Shown here: positions 51,074 through 59,927 of the stretch, piece after piece
Numbering within the stretch: the stretch's first letter is position 1
Layout of the letters: the number at the start of each line of letters is the position of its first letter
From: an uncultured bacterium
GTDB taxonomy: Bacteria; Verrucomicrobiota; Lentisphaeria; Victivallales; UBA1829
Reading direction: 5' to 3'
Assembly (NCBI GenBank): GCA_902802585.1
Contig: CADCMR010000006.1
Span: 1-64,000, forward strand
Length of the DNA: 64,000 bases
Notes under the pieces: model-generated
Database searches by the model: none
Seen by the model: the letters and a program-made list of their open reading frames with translations, nothing else
What the model was told of the DNA's origin: nothing
Made by a program: the position numbers and the translations under genes

Positions 51074-52681
51074 ATGTTTTCCAATGTCATCATTGCCGCC
51101 TTCGCATGGAGGGAGCCTCTGGAATTGATCGCCGGTTTTCTTATCGGCACCGCCCTCTATCACATCATCGTCGCCATCCTTTCCAAAAAAGGAAAGACCA
51201 AAGCCACCCGTGATGCCGCAAAAATGAAAGAGGACGCCGAGCGCGAAGCCTCCCAGATCCTCCGCGAAGCCCGCGTCACCGCCAAGAGCGAGGCTCTCAA
51301 GATCAAGGACGACGCCCTGAAAATCAAGGATGAAGTCGAAAACGAGATCAAGGAACGCCGCCGCGAGATCGCCCAGCAGGAAAAACGCCTCACGCAGAAA
51401 GAGGAAAACCTCGACCGCAAGAACGATTCCCTCGACGCCAAGATTAAGAACAACGAGCGCAGGGAAGCCGAACTCGTGCAGCAGCGCGAACGCCTCGTCC
51501 AAAAGGAGGAGGAGCTCAAGAGCACGATCGACCGACAGATCAACGAACTGGAACGCATCGCCGAGCTCGACCGCGAGACCGCGCGCGGCATGATCCTCGA
51601 CAAGCTCAAAGGCGAGGTCGAAAACGAATCCGGTCTCCTCATCCGCAACATCGTTGAGGACGCCCGACAGCGCGCCGAACGCGAATCCCAGAAGCTCCTC
51701 GCCTACGCCATCCAGCGCTACGCCGGCGACTGCACCTACGAACGCACCACCGCCACCATCCCGCTCCCCAACGACGAGATGAAGGGCCGCATCATCGGCC
51801 GCGAAGGCCGCAACATCCGCGCGCTTGAGGCGGCGACCGGCGTCAACATCCTCATTGACGATACCCCGGAAGCCGTCGTCATCAGCTGTTTCGACCCCGT
51901 CCGCAAGGAAGTCGCGCGCCGCATGATGGAGAAGCTCATCGGCGACGGACGCATCCACCCGACCCGCATCGAGGAGCTCGTGAAGAAGATGCGCAAGGAG
52001 GTCGACGAGGAAATCTTCAACGCGGGCGAACAGGCGGTGCTGGACTGCGGCCTGCAGGGCGTCCCGAAACCGCTCATCACCCTCATCGGCACGCTCCAGT
52101 TCCGCTACAGCTTCTCCCAGAACGTGCTCAAACACTGCATCGAGACCTCGGCGTTCATGGGCGCAATCGCCGCCGAGCTCGGACTTGATGAACAGCGCGC
52201 GCGCCGCATCGGACTCTTCCACGACATCGGGAAGGCGGTCGACCACGAGATCGAGGGCACGCACGCCCAGATCGGCGCCGATCTGCTCCGCAAATACGGC
52301 GAGAACAAGGACGTCATCAACGCCGTCGCCGCCCACCATGGCGAGGTCGAAGCCACCAGCATCTACGCCATCCTCGCCAACGCCTGCGACGCCCTCAGCG
52401 CGTCACGCCCCGGCGCACGCAGCGAAACCACCGAACTCTACCTCAAACGCCTTGAACAGCTCGAATCCATCGCCAAGGACTTCCCCGGCGTGGACACCTG
52501 CTACGCCCTCCAGGCGGGTCGCGAGGTCCGCGTGGTCGTCGAGCCGGAGAAGATCAACGAGGCGCAGGCGCAGGTCATCGCCCGCGACATCTGCAACCGC
52601 ATCGAGAAGGAAATGACCTATCCCGGCCAGATCAAGGTCACGATCATCCGCGAGACCCGCTCCGTGGAATACGCCAAGTAA
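51074..52681 (+). CDS. rny: Ribonuclease Y
   Basis: 535 residues. A short N-terminal membrane segment (about 14-32) is followed by a long coiled coil (about 40-220, rich in K, E, A, R), a KH domain (PLPNDEMKGRIIGREGRNIRALEAATGVN) and an HD domain with IGLFHDIGKAVDHEIEGTHA and NAVAAHHGEV. It starts bulk mRNA decay at the membrane in bacteria that lack RNase E. ATG 51074 has AGGAG about eight bases upstream, inside the end of fau. Confidence 0.96.
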   Translation: MFSNVIIAAFAWREPLELIAGFLIGTALYHIIVAILSKKGKTKATRDAAKMKEDAEREASQILREARVTAKSEALKIKDDALKIKDEVENEIKERRREIAQQEKRLTQKEENLDRKNDSLDAKIKNNERREAELVQQRERLVQKEEELKSTIDRQINELERIAELDRETARGMILDKLKGEVENESGLLIRNIVEDARQRAERESQKLLAYAIQRYAGDCTYERTTATIPLPNDEMKGRIIGREGRNIRALEAATGVNILIDDTPEAVVISCFDPVRKEVARRMMEKLIGDGRIHPTRIEELVKKMRKEVDEEIFNAGEQAVLDCGLQGVPKPLITLIGTLQFRYSFSQNVLKHCIETSAFMGAIAAELGLDEQRARRIGLFHDIGKAVDHEIEGTHAQIGADLLRKYGENKDVINAVAAHHGEVEATSIYAILANACDALSASRPGARSETTELYLKRLEQLESIAKDFPGVDTCYALQAGREVRVVVEPEKINEAQAQVIARDICNRIEKEMTYPGQIKVTIIRETRSVEYAK

Positions 52682-52688
52682 ACACGGT

Positions 52689-53495
52689 ATGGAAACGGAT
52701 ACATTCACACTGGCACGTGCGGCATTCGAGCGTCATGTCGCGAGATTCCGCGACGACGTCGGCACGTTGCCGTTCGCGCTCGAAGCCAAGTTCAAACACA
52801 CCGGCGAAGTCTGCGAGATCACGGAGAAGATCGTGGCGGGAGAAGCCCGTTTTTCCCCGCGCGACACGCTCGTCTTCCGCCTCTGCGCGCTCTTCCACGA
52901 CATCTCCCGTTTCGAGCAGTTCGCCCAGTTCAAGACCTTCCTCGACCGCAATTCGTTCGACCACGGCGAACGCAGCGCAGCCCTGGTCGAAGAGCTCGGG
53001 CTCGTGCCGGAACTCCTCGCCGAAGACCGCGCGTGCATCATCGACGCCGTGCGCGTTCACAACAAGTTCGCGATCCCGGCGGACTTCCCCTCTGCGCACC
53101 TCGACGCCGCGAAGATGGTCCGCGACGCAGACAAGCTCGCCATCCTGCGCCTCATCATCCGCTTCTTTACCGGCGACTATTCCGACCCGACCATCAAGCT
53201 CGAACTCCCCGACACGCCCGGCTGGACACCATCCATCCTCGAAACCGCCATGCGCGGGGAATGCGTGGTCTACACCGACATGAAGAACGTCAACGATTTC
53301 AAGCTCGGGCTCTTCGCGTGGTCCTGCGACATCAATTATCCCGCGTCCGCCGCCCTCGCGCTCGACGAGGACCTCTTTGGACGCATCCGCGCCACGCTTC
53401 CCGAATCGGACCAAGTCGATTCCCTGCTGAAATCCGCCCGGATCCGCCTCGCCGCGCTCCGGGATTCCAACCCGTCCCTCCGACAGAATCCCTGA
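52689..53495 (+). CDS. HD-domain phosphohydrolase-like protein
   Basis: 268 residues. The metal-binding pattern of an HD domain is seen: FKHTGEVCEIT (first His), LCALFHDISRFEQF (HD pair), DHGERSAALV (DHG) and VRDADKLAIL (late Asp). Such proteins hydrolyse nucleotides or phosphate esters. The C-terminal half (about 165-268) is not recognised. It begins seven bases after rny and ends three bases before the ABC gene, so it belongs to that operon. Substrate unknown. Confidence 0.85.
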   Translation: METDTFTLARAAFERHVARFRDDVGTLPFALEAKFKHTGEVCEITEKIVAGEARFSPRDTLVFRLCALFHDISRFEQFAQFKTFLDRNSFDHGERSAALVEELGLVPELLAEDRACIIDAVRVHNKFAIPADFPSAHLDAAKMVRDADKLAILRLIIRFFTGDYSDPTIKLELPDTPGWTPSILETAMRGECVVYTDMKNVNDFKLGLFAWSCDINYPASAALALDEDLFGRIRATLPESDQVDSLLKSARIRLAALRDSNPSLRQNP

Positions 53496-53498
53496 CCG

Positions 53499-54500
53499 AT
53501 GCCGCTCCTCACCGCCTCCCACCTGAAAAAATACTACCCCGTCGCGCGGGGCTTCTTCGGCAAGCCCGACTTCGTGCGCGCCGTGGACGACGTCTCCTTC
53601 ACGCTGGAACAGAGCGAGACGCTCGGCCTGGTCGGCGAATCCGGCTGCGGCAAGTCCACGCTCGCGCGGCTCCTGCTCCGACTGGAGGACCCGACCGAAG
53701 GCTCCATCCTGCTCGACGGCGTGGAGATGACCGGCATCCGCGGCGAGGAACTCCGCCGGATGCGCGGGAAATTCCAGATGATCTTCCAGGACCCGTACGG
53801 CTCGCTGAACCCGCGCATGAGCATCTTTTCCATCCTGGAGGAGGCGCTGAAGCTCCACACGAAGCTCGACGCTGCCGGACGGGACAAGCGCATCCGCGAG
53901 CTCATGAAGCTCGTCGGGCTCAATCCCGACTACGCCATGCGCTATCCGCACCAGTTCAGCGGCGGTCAGCGCCAGCGCATCGGCATCGCCCGCGCGCTCG
54001 CCGTCAATCCGGCGTTCATCATCGCCGACGAACCCGTCTCCGCGCTCGACGTCAGCGTTCAGGCGCAGATCGTGAACCTCCTGCAGGACATCCAGAAACA
54101 GACCGGCGTGGCATTCCTCTTCATCGCGCACGATCTCGCCGTCGTGGAGCACATCTGCCACCGCATCATGGTCATGTACCTGGGACGCATCATGGAGATC
54201 GGTCCGTCGGAGGAAGTCTGCTCCAATCCGCTCCATCCGTATTCCCTCGCCCTCCTCTCCAGCGTCCCGCAGATCGACCAGTCGCGACGCCGCGACCGCA
54301 TCATCCTGAAAGGTGACGTCCCGTCTCCGCTGAATCCGCCGTCCGGATGCCGTTTTCACACCCGCTGTCCCTTCGCACAACCGCGCTGCGCCACGGAAAT
54401 TCCCGCGCTTCAGGAGGTCTCGCCAGGTCGTTTCTGTGCCTGTCACGCTCCCGGCGTCTTCCGGAAGTTGGAAACCGCACAACAAGATGCAATATATTGA
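53499..54500 (+). CDS. oppF: Oligopeptide/dipeptide ABC transporter ATP-binding protein
   Basis: 333 residues. Walker [11 protein letters not shown]-loop [14 protein letters not shown], signature [15 protein letters not shown], Walker [14 protein letters not shown] and the switch histidine in [12 protein letters not shown] are intact. The C-terminal oligopeptide/dipeptide extension is present, with [15 protein letters not shown] and four cysteines in [15 protein letters not shown] and FCACH that could form the iron-sulfur site known in some OppD/DppD-type subunits. No permease or binding-protein gene is nearby. The symbol follows family usage; DppF is equally possible. Confidence 0.85.
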   Translation: MPLLTASHLKKYYPVARGFFGKPDFVRAVDDVSFTLEQSETLGLVGESGCGKSTLARLLLRLEDPTEGSILLDGVEMTGIRGEELRRMRGKFQMIFQDPYGSLNPRMSIFSILEEALKLHTKLDAAGRDKRIRELMKLVGLNPDYAMRYPHQFSGGQRQRIGIARALAVNPAFIIADEPVSALDVSVQAQIVNLLQDIQKQTGVAFLFIAHDLAVVEHICHRIMVMYLGRIMEIGPSEEVCSNPLHPYSLALLSSVPQIDQSRRRDRIILKGDVPSPLNPPSGCRFHTRCPFAQPRCATEIPALQEVSPGRFCACHAPGVFRKLETAQQDAIY

Positions 54501-54614
54501 TAATCATGGATATGACGGAATAACGAATAGATTTGACGGTTCGACGGCTGATCGGTTCTTTCCTGGTTTTGCGACAATTCGCTACAAATAAATTCAGCTC
54601 ATAAAAACAAATAA

Positions 54615-54651
54615 TTGCAAGTGTCATTCTGACACATTCAAACATTATAAA
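54615..54651 (+). promoter_or_regulatory. Palindrome and -10-like box before the GT2 gene
   Basis: A perfect palindrome GTGTCA-TTC-TGACAC (54621-54635) lies next to CATTATAAAAT (54643-54653). A TTGCAA is at 54615-54620, but the spacing is too long for a normal promoter. An alternative TTGGAA-19-TATATT (54468-54498) overlaps the end of oppF. The palindrome could be an operator. Confidence 0.35.
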
Positions 54652-54667
54652 ATACCGGATTCATTCC

Positions 54668-55441
54668 ATGGACCAGCCTGTTTCCATCATCCTGCCGAAC
54701 TACAAAACCCCGGAACTGACGCGCCTTTGTCTGCGTTCCCTCCGCAAATTCACGCCGCACGACGCCATCCGCATCATCGCCGTCGACAACGCGTCCGGCG
54801 ACGAATCGGTGGAGTATCTGCGGTCGCTCGGCTGGATCCGGCTGATCGAACGCACCCCTGCGGACATCGCCGGCATGGCACCCGCGCTGATGCACACCAC
54901 CGCCATGGATCTGGCGCTGAAAGAAGTCGACACGCCGTTTGTCCTGTCGTTCCACACGGACACCATCGTGTACCGCCCGGACTGGCTGGATTTCCTGCTC
55001 GGGCGCATCAACCGCGATGAAATGATCGCGGGCGTCGGCAGCTGGAAACTCGAATTCGTGCCGCCGCTGAAACGCTTCGGCAAGGAAATCGAGGACGGAA
55101 TCCGGCAGCTCCTCGGCATAAGGAAGAAGGAATACCGGTTCCTGCGGAGCCATTGCGCGCTGTACCGTACCGAGCTGCTGAAACGGCACACGCGCGGATT
55201 CGGCGACGGCGAATGCGCCGGCAGCTCCATCCACAGATGCCTGACCGCCGCCGGGTACGATATGGAGTTCATCCCGCCGGAAGTCCTGATCAAGTACATG
55301 GACCACCTGAACCACGCCACCATGATCCTGAACCCGGCAATCGGCTCCCGCAAGACCGCCGCCCCGAAGGCGCGCCAGTCGCTCGAATCCCGCCTGGCAC
55401 GCTACCGCGCCGTCCTCGCCGACGATTCCCTCGACAAGTGA
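54668..55441 (+). CDS. GT2-family glycosyltransferase
   Basis: 257 residues. The GT-A fold begins with VSIILPNYKTPELTRLCLRS, then IIAVDNASGDESVEYL. The usual metal motif is replaced by FHTDTIVYRPDWLDFL, where the DxD-like element is T-D-T. It is probably a cytoplasmic enzyme building surface glycans. The N-terminus matches rhamnosyl/galactofuranosyl-type GT2 members, but the donor cannot be assigned. It is the first of four genes in a plus-strand cluster with a membrane protein and a GT1 enzyme. Confidence 0.82.
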   Translation: MDQPVSIILPNYKTPELTRLCLRSLRKFTPHDAIRIIAVDNASGDESVEYLRSLGWIRLIERTPADIAGMAPALMHTTAMDLALKEVDTPFVLSFHTDTIVYRPDWLDFLLGRINRDEMIAGVGSWKLEFVPPLKRFGKEIEDGIRQLLGIRKKEYRFLRSHCALYRTELLKRHTRGFGDGECAGSSIHRCLTAAGYDMEFIPPEVLIKYMDHLNHATMILNPAIGSRKTAAPKARQSLESRLARYRAVLADDSLDK

Positions 55442-55478
55442 CGAAGACAGACGCAAATAGATTGATACAGAGACTGTT

Positions 55479-56024
55479 ATGGAATTGGATGCTTTGCGAA
55501 AGGATTGTGCCCGGAAACAGAAAAAGGGGCTGCCGTTCATCCTGACATCCGTGCCCATCTGGACGGGGATCCTCTGCGTCCACCTGACCGGGCTGCCGAT
55601 CGTGACCCAAAACCTGCTGACATTCTGCTGCGCCGCGCCGCTGGTCCCGATTGCATTTCTCGTCTCGAAGCTGATCGGGGTGGATTTCCAGGGGAAGGAC
55701 AACCCGCTGACCAAACTCGGGCTGATCTTCACCGTGAACCAGATCGTATATCTGCTGATCGCCATGTGGGTTTACAATGCCATGCCGGAGAAAATGCTCA
55801 TGGTCTTCGCCATGATCTTCGGCGCGCACCTGATGCCCTATAGCTGGCTTTATCTGTCAAAGAGTTACTTCGCATTTTCCATCGTCGTGCCGCTCCTCTC
55901 CCTGATCGTCGGACTGATGTTTCCGCCGTTCGTGCTCGCCGCCGTGATGATCGGCGTGGAGATTCTGTTCTGCATCCTGCTCTGCCTCGAAGTCAGGAGC
56001 TTGAAACATGACAACGCCAAATGA
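55479..56024 (+). CDS. DUF7010-like membrane protein
   Basis: 181 residues with about five membrane helices. Landmarks are LIGVDFQGKDNPLTKLGLIF and FGAHLMPYSWLYLSKSYFAFS, which resemble a small family of uncharacterised membrane proteins labelled DUF7010. The end overlaps the start of the GT1 gene by 17 bases, so they are translated together. No function is known. Confidence 0.7.
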   Translation: MELDALRKDCARKQKKGLPFILTSVPIWTGILCVHLTGLPIVTQNLLTFCCAAPLVPIAFLVSKLIGVDFQGKDNPLTKLGLIFTVNQIVYLLIAMWVYNAMPEKMLMVFAMIFGAHLMPYSWLYLSKSYFAFSIVVPLLSLIVGLMFPPFVLAAVMIGVEILFCILLCLEVRSLKHDNAK

Positions 56025-57456
56025 ATCCGCCCCTCAGACCGCCCCGCTGAAAAAGCGCATCGCGTTCTTCTGCATCCCGGCGCACGGCCACACCAACCCG
56101 ATGCTCCCGGTCGCCGCCGAGCTGATCCGGCGCGGAAATACGGTCAGGTTCTATTCATTCGGGGGCGCAGGCGGTCTGCCCGATTTCTCGGAGAAGATAC
56201 GGAAGACGGGCGCGGAGTTCGTCTCCTGCGACGCCTACATGCCGGCGGTCTCGGCGGAGGAGGTCGCCGGGCTGAAACGCGTCTCAATCACGGAAATGAC
56301 CGTGCAGGCGATTCGCATCACACTCGCCATGGACGCGTTTCTGGATGCGGAGTTCAAATCGTTCCTGCCGGACGTCGTATACACGGACTCCGCGTGTTTC
56401 TGGGGCAAGCTGAACGCCTGGAAACATCATGTGCCGATGGTCGTCTCCACCAGCACGTTCGCGTTCAACCAGCTGTCCTCGACCTACATGAAGCATCCCC
56501 CTGCGGAGCTCGTGGACATGATCTTCGGGTTGGCGCGCATCGGGAAGGCGCTGAAGTCGATGGAACCGTACGGGTACAAGGTGAAAAACCCGCTGACGCT
56601 GGTCCAGAGCGACAACAAAACGGATTCCGTGGTCTACACCTCGCGGCGGTTCCAGCCGTACGCGGAGAGCTTTTCCGGGCATTACGTGTTTGTCGGCCCG
56701 TCGGTGTTCTCGAATGCAGTCCCAAATAAGATTAAGAAACGTCCGCTCATGTACATCTCCCTCGGCACGGTCATCAACGACCGCCCGGATTTCTACAACA
56801 AGTGCATCAAGGCGCTGAAGGACATGGACGTCGACGTCCTGATCTCCTGCGGCATGGCGCTGAACCGCGAAAAGCTGGGCGTCCTGCCGGAGAATGTCCG
56901 GGTGGAGCCGTATGTGGACCAGCTCGACGTCCTGTCCCGCGCGGACGTCTTCCTCACGCACTGCGGCATGAACAGCGTGTCGGAGAGCCTGTACATGGCG
57001 ACGCCGATGGTGCTCTATCCGCAGACCGGCGAACAGTACGCCGTGGCGAAGCGCGCCGCCGAGCTCGGCGCGGGCGTCCTGCTGAAGGACGATTCCGTCG
57101 CGGGAATCCGCGCCGCCGTGCAGAACGTGCTGGAAAATGCGTCGTACCGGGACGCCGCGGCGGAGTGCAGCCGGGATTTCCGGGCGTGTTCCGGGGTCGC
57201 CGGCGCGACGGAATTCATCGAAAACGCCCCGCATGAATGGGATGGCATCGACGTCCTGAAAGAGCTGAACAAAACCAATATCAGGTTCCAGATCGTTTAC
57301 TGGAGCATCGTCTCCGTCCTGATCTTTCTTGCTGGTTTTTATGTCGACAGAAAATACCTCTGGATCCTCGGTCTCGCCGCCGGAATCATCTCCAAGCCGA
57401 TCGGCAAGCGCTTGCAGAACCGCCGCTATGCCCAGCTTGTCCCGGATGAAAAGTAG
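56008..57456 (+). CDS. GT1 (UGT/MGT-type) glycosyltransferase with a C-terminal membrane anchor
   Basis: 482 residues. The GT-B start IAFFCIPAHGHTNPMLPVAA and the donor-site segment VFLTHCGMNSVSESLYMATP with LYPQTGEQYAVAKR are classical for UDP-sugar enzymes of the macrolide/diacylglycerol type. Two hydrophobic segments near the C-terminus (about 430-465, IVSVLIFLAGFYVDRKYLWI) are unusual and would fix it to the membrane. A lipid acceptor, such as diacylglycerol or a carotenoid, is plausible. AGGAG lies nine bases upstream, inside the DUF7010-like gene. Confidence 0.85.
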   Translation: MTTPNESAPQTAPLKKRIAFFCIPAHGHTNPMLPVAAELIRRGNTVRFYSFGGAGGLPDFSEKIRKTGAEFVSCDAYMPAVSAEEVAGLKRVSITEMTVQAIRITLAMDAFLDAEFKSFLPDVVYTDSACFWGKLNAWKHHVPMVVSTSTFAFNQLSSTYMKHPPAELVDMIFGLARIGKALKSMEPYGYKVKNPLTLVQSDNKTDSVVYTSRRFQPYAESFSGHYVFVGPSVFSNAVPNKIKKRPLMYISLGTVINDRPDFYNKCIKALKDMDVDVLISCGMALNREKLGVLPENVRVEPYVDQLDVLSRADVFLTHCGMNSVSESLYMATPMVLYPQTGEQYAVAKRAAELGAGVLLKDDSVAGIRAAVQNVLENASYRDAAAECSRDFRACSGVAGATEFIENAPHEWDGIDVLKELNKTNIRFQIVYWSIVSVLIFLAGFYVDRKYLWILGLAAGIISKPIGKRLQNRRYAQLVPDEK

Positions 57457-57478
57457 CTTTTCAGGCAGGGAAACAGAC

Positions 57479-57997
57479 ATGACAACGGACGCGACGAAAA
57501 TGAACTGGAAGCGGATCCTCTTCTGGGGATCCATCCTGGTGCTCATCATCCTTCTCCCGTTTTTCATCGACGAGCCCGTCTGCGTCCGCACCTATCTCAA
57601 TACCAGAACGTTCGAATACGAGTCGTATGTCCGGGTCGGACCGCTCGTGTTCAAACAGGACAGCGCATCCTTCTTTCAAGGCGATCTCGAACCGTACCGG
57701 AACGCGGTACAGCAGGAACGCCTCCCGGAATACTGGCTCCTCATCTACATGCAATCCTACACTCTTCTGGGCAGCCCGGTCTTCTACGACATGAGAGGCG
57801 GCAAATACCCTGTCAAAGTGAAATACTTCCTTTGGGAACACTATCAGGAGATGTTTGACCCGGATTATAAAGAAACCGAGGAGGAGTTCTCCAACCGGTT
57901 TACCGACTTCATCCTGTCCCTCAATGCGGATGAAAGATTCAAAGGTGCCCTGCTCCCCGCGGACACGGATCTCCGTGCCCGTTCCAGAGAGTTCTGA
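57479..57997 (+). CDS. Unrecognised protein with one membrane helix
   Basis: 172 residues. One N-terminal helix (about 12-30, ILFWGSILVLIILLPFF) precedes a mainly soluble region with VRTYLNTRTFEYESYVRVGP and YWLLIYMQSYTLLGSP. AGGGA lies upstream of ATG 57479. It is the last gene of the glycosyltransferase cluster, 22 bases after the GT1 gene, and is followed by a terminator. Nothing in it points to a family. Confidence 0.65.
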   Translation: MTTDATKMNWKRILFWGSILVLIILLPFFIDEPVCVRTYLNTRTFEYESYVRVGPLVFKQDSASFFQGDLEPYRNAVQQERLPEYWLLIYMQSYTLLGSPVFYDMRGGKYPVKVKYFLWEHYQEMFDPDYKETEEEFSNRFTDFILSLNADERFKGALLPADTDLRARSREF

Positions 57998-58031
57998 CCA
58001 CCCTTGATTCTCCCTTTTTTGAACGCGAAAA

Positions 58032-58069
58032 ACCCGGATGGCTTTGAGGTCCATTCCGGGTAATTTTTT
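58032..58069. terminator. Bidirectional terminator between converging units
   Basis: ACCCGGA / TCCGGGT stem with a T run on the plus side (TAATTTTTT) and an A run on the other, so it can serve both the glycosyltransferase cluster and the hydrogenase operon. Confidence 0.8.
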
Positions 58070-58078
58070 GCTCGCGGG

Positions 58079-58115
58079 GCGCACTCTGTCAGGTTCGAGT
58101 CCTGACAGGGTACGC
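58079..58115. other. Long hairpin with a tRNA T-loop-like tip
   Basis: GCGCACTCTGTCAGG pairs with CCTGACAGGGTACGC (13 of 15, plus one wobble) around the loop TTCGAGT. The tip has the form of a tRNA T-arm, but no D-arm or anticodon arm can be built upstream. Confidence 0.5.
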
Positions 58116-58162
58116 TTTGTCCGGGGCGCCACGTTTTACGGTGACGCCCGGTTTACGCCGCC

Positions 58163-59905
58163 TCAGAATTTCTTGCGGGCGGTGTAGGATGTGTGGAGGA
58201 GCTTGTGCGCCAGGTGGCTGCCGGGCTCGCCGAGGTATTCTTCGTAGAGCTTCTGGATGGACTTGTTCTGGTGGGACTTGCGAATCGGGTGATTCAGGTC
58301 GTCCTGGTAGAGCGCTTCCATACGCTTCTTGATGATCTCGGTATTGCCGTGGTGGTAGGGCTGGCCGCCGCCATCGATGCAGCCGCCGGGGCAAGCCATG
58401 ATCTCAATAGCATGGTACTTGGCTTCGCCGGCTTTGATCTTCTCGAGGAGCTTGCGGGCGTTGCCGAGACCGGAGCAGATCGCAGCTTTGAGCTTGATGC
58501 CGCCGACGTCGACTTCGGCTTCCTTGATGCCTTCGAGGCCGCGGACAGGCGTGTAGTCGATCTCCTGCACGTCCTTGCCGGAGAGGATGTCGGCCGCGGT
58601 ACGGAGCGCGGCTTCGAGCACGCCGCCGGACGTACCGAAAATGGTGGCGGCGCCGGTGCCTTCTCCGAGCGGAGAATCGTATTCGGAATCCTCAAGCTTG
58701 TCGAACTGGATGCCGGCTTCGTGGAACATCTCGGCGAGTTCACGGGTGGTCAGGACGATATCGACGTCGCGGACGCCGTCGCGGGTGAACTCGGGACGGG
58801 CGGCCTCGTACTTCTTGGCGAGGCAGGGCATGACGGAGACGACGATGAGGTCTTCCGGCTTGATGCCGGTCTTCTCGCAGTAGTAGCTCTTGGCGATCGC
58901 GCCGAACATCTGCTGCGGAGACTTGGCGGTGGAGGGCATGTAGGTGAGTTCGGGGAACTGGTGTTCGAGGAATTTGACCCAGCCGGGGCAGCAGCTGGTA
59001 AGGATCGGGAGGTTCTCGTTCTTCTTGATGCGTTCGATCAGCTCGGTACCCTCTTCCATGATGGTGAGGTCGGCGGAGAAGTTGGTGTCGAACACCTTGT
59101 CCGCGCCGAGCATCTTCAGGGCGGTGACCATCTTGCCGGTGCTGATGGAGCCGGGCTCCATGCCGAAGGCTTCGCCGATGGCGACACGGACGGCGGGAGC
59201 GGTCTGGAAGACGACGGTCTTGGTCTTGTCGTTGAGGGCGCGCCAGACATCGTACTTGTAGTTGATCTCGGTGAGCGCGCCGACGGGGCACGCCTGGACG
59301 CACTGGCCGCAGAAGACGCACTGCGTGTCGGCAAGCTTCTTGAGACCGGCGGGAGCGACGACGGCGTGGAATCCGCGGCCGACGCCGGAGAGGACGCCGA
59401 CAGTCTGGATATTGTTGCAGGCGTTTTCGCAGCGGCGGCACATGATGCACTTGTCAAGGTCGCGGCGGATGGCGGCGCTGCTCTCGTCGAGCTCGTACGT
59501 GGACTGCTCGCCGCTGTACTGCAGGTTGTGGACGCCGAGCTCTTCGGCGATCTTCTGAAGTTCGCAGTTCAGGCTCTTCGGGCAGGTGAGGCAATCTTTC
59601 GGATGGTCCGAAAGGAGCAGGTCGAGGATGGCGCGGCGCGCGTTGATGGCGCGGAGCGTGTTGGTGTGGACGACCATGCCTTCCATGACGGGCGTGCAGC
59701 AGGCGGGCGCCAGGTTGGGGCGCTTTTCGACCTCGACGACGCAGATACGGCAGGAACCGCATCTGTGCTCGACGTGGAATGCATCCATCTTGAAATGGCA
59801 GAGAGTCGGGATTTTGATATCGAGTTTTTCCGCGGCTTCGAGGATGGTGGAACCGGCCTCGACAGCAACGGCTTTATCGTTGATGGTAAGATTGACGGTG
59901 CTCAT
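58163..59905 (-). CDS. hydA: [FeFe]-hydrogenase catalytic subunit (HydA/HndD type)
   Basis: 580 residues. An N-terminal [2Fe-2S] domain (IPTLCHF, RCGSCRICVV) is followed by the His-Cys3 cluster (HPKDCLTCPKSLNCELQ), two [4Fe-4S] motifs (CIMCRRCENACN, CVFCGQCVQACP) and the H-cluster domain with L1 TSCCPGW, L2 MPCLAKKYE and L3 EIMACPGGCIDGGGQP. A small-subunit-like tail (LYEEYLGEPGSHLAHKLLH) ends it. It makes H2 from electrons of NADH and ferredoxin together with the two upstream subunits. ATG 59905 has GAGGAG upstream. Maturases HydE, F and G are not in the window. Confidence 0.96.
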   Translation of the reverse strand: MSTVNLTINDKAVAVEAGSTILEAAEKLDIKIPTLCHFKMDAFHVEHRCGSCRICVVEVEKRPNLAPACCTPVMEGMVVHTNTLRAINARRAILDLLLSDHPKDCLTCPKSLNCELQKIAEELGVHNLQYSGEQSTYELDESSAAIRRDLDKCIMCRRCENACNNIQTVGVLSGVGRGFHAVVAPAGLKKLADTQCVFCGQCVQACPVGALTEINYKYDVWRALNDKTKTVVFQTAPAVRVAIGEAFGMEPGSISTGKMVTALKMLGADKVFDTNFSADLTIMEEGTELIERIKKNENLPILTSCCPGWVKFLEHQFPELTYMPSTAKSPQQMFGAIAKSYYCEKTGIKPEDLIVVSVMPCLAKKYEAARPEFTRDGVRDVDIVLTTRELAEMFHEAGIQFDKLEDSEYDSPLGEGTGAATIFGTSGGVLEAALRTAADILSGKDVQEIDYTPVRGLEGIKEAEVDVGGIKLKAAICSGLGNARKLLEKIKAGEAKYHAIEIMACPGGCIDGGGQPYHHGNTEIIKKRMEALYQDDLNHPIRKSHQNKSIQKLYEEYLGEPGSHLAHKLLHTSYTARKKF

Positions 59906-59927
59906 AGTAGTATAATGCTCCTCTCGG

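Noticed and set aside
58070-58120. tRNA gene
   Set aside because: Only a T-arm-like hairpin is present. No acceptor partner, D-arm or anticodon arm can be found upstream.
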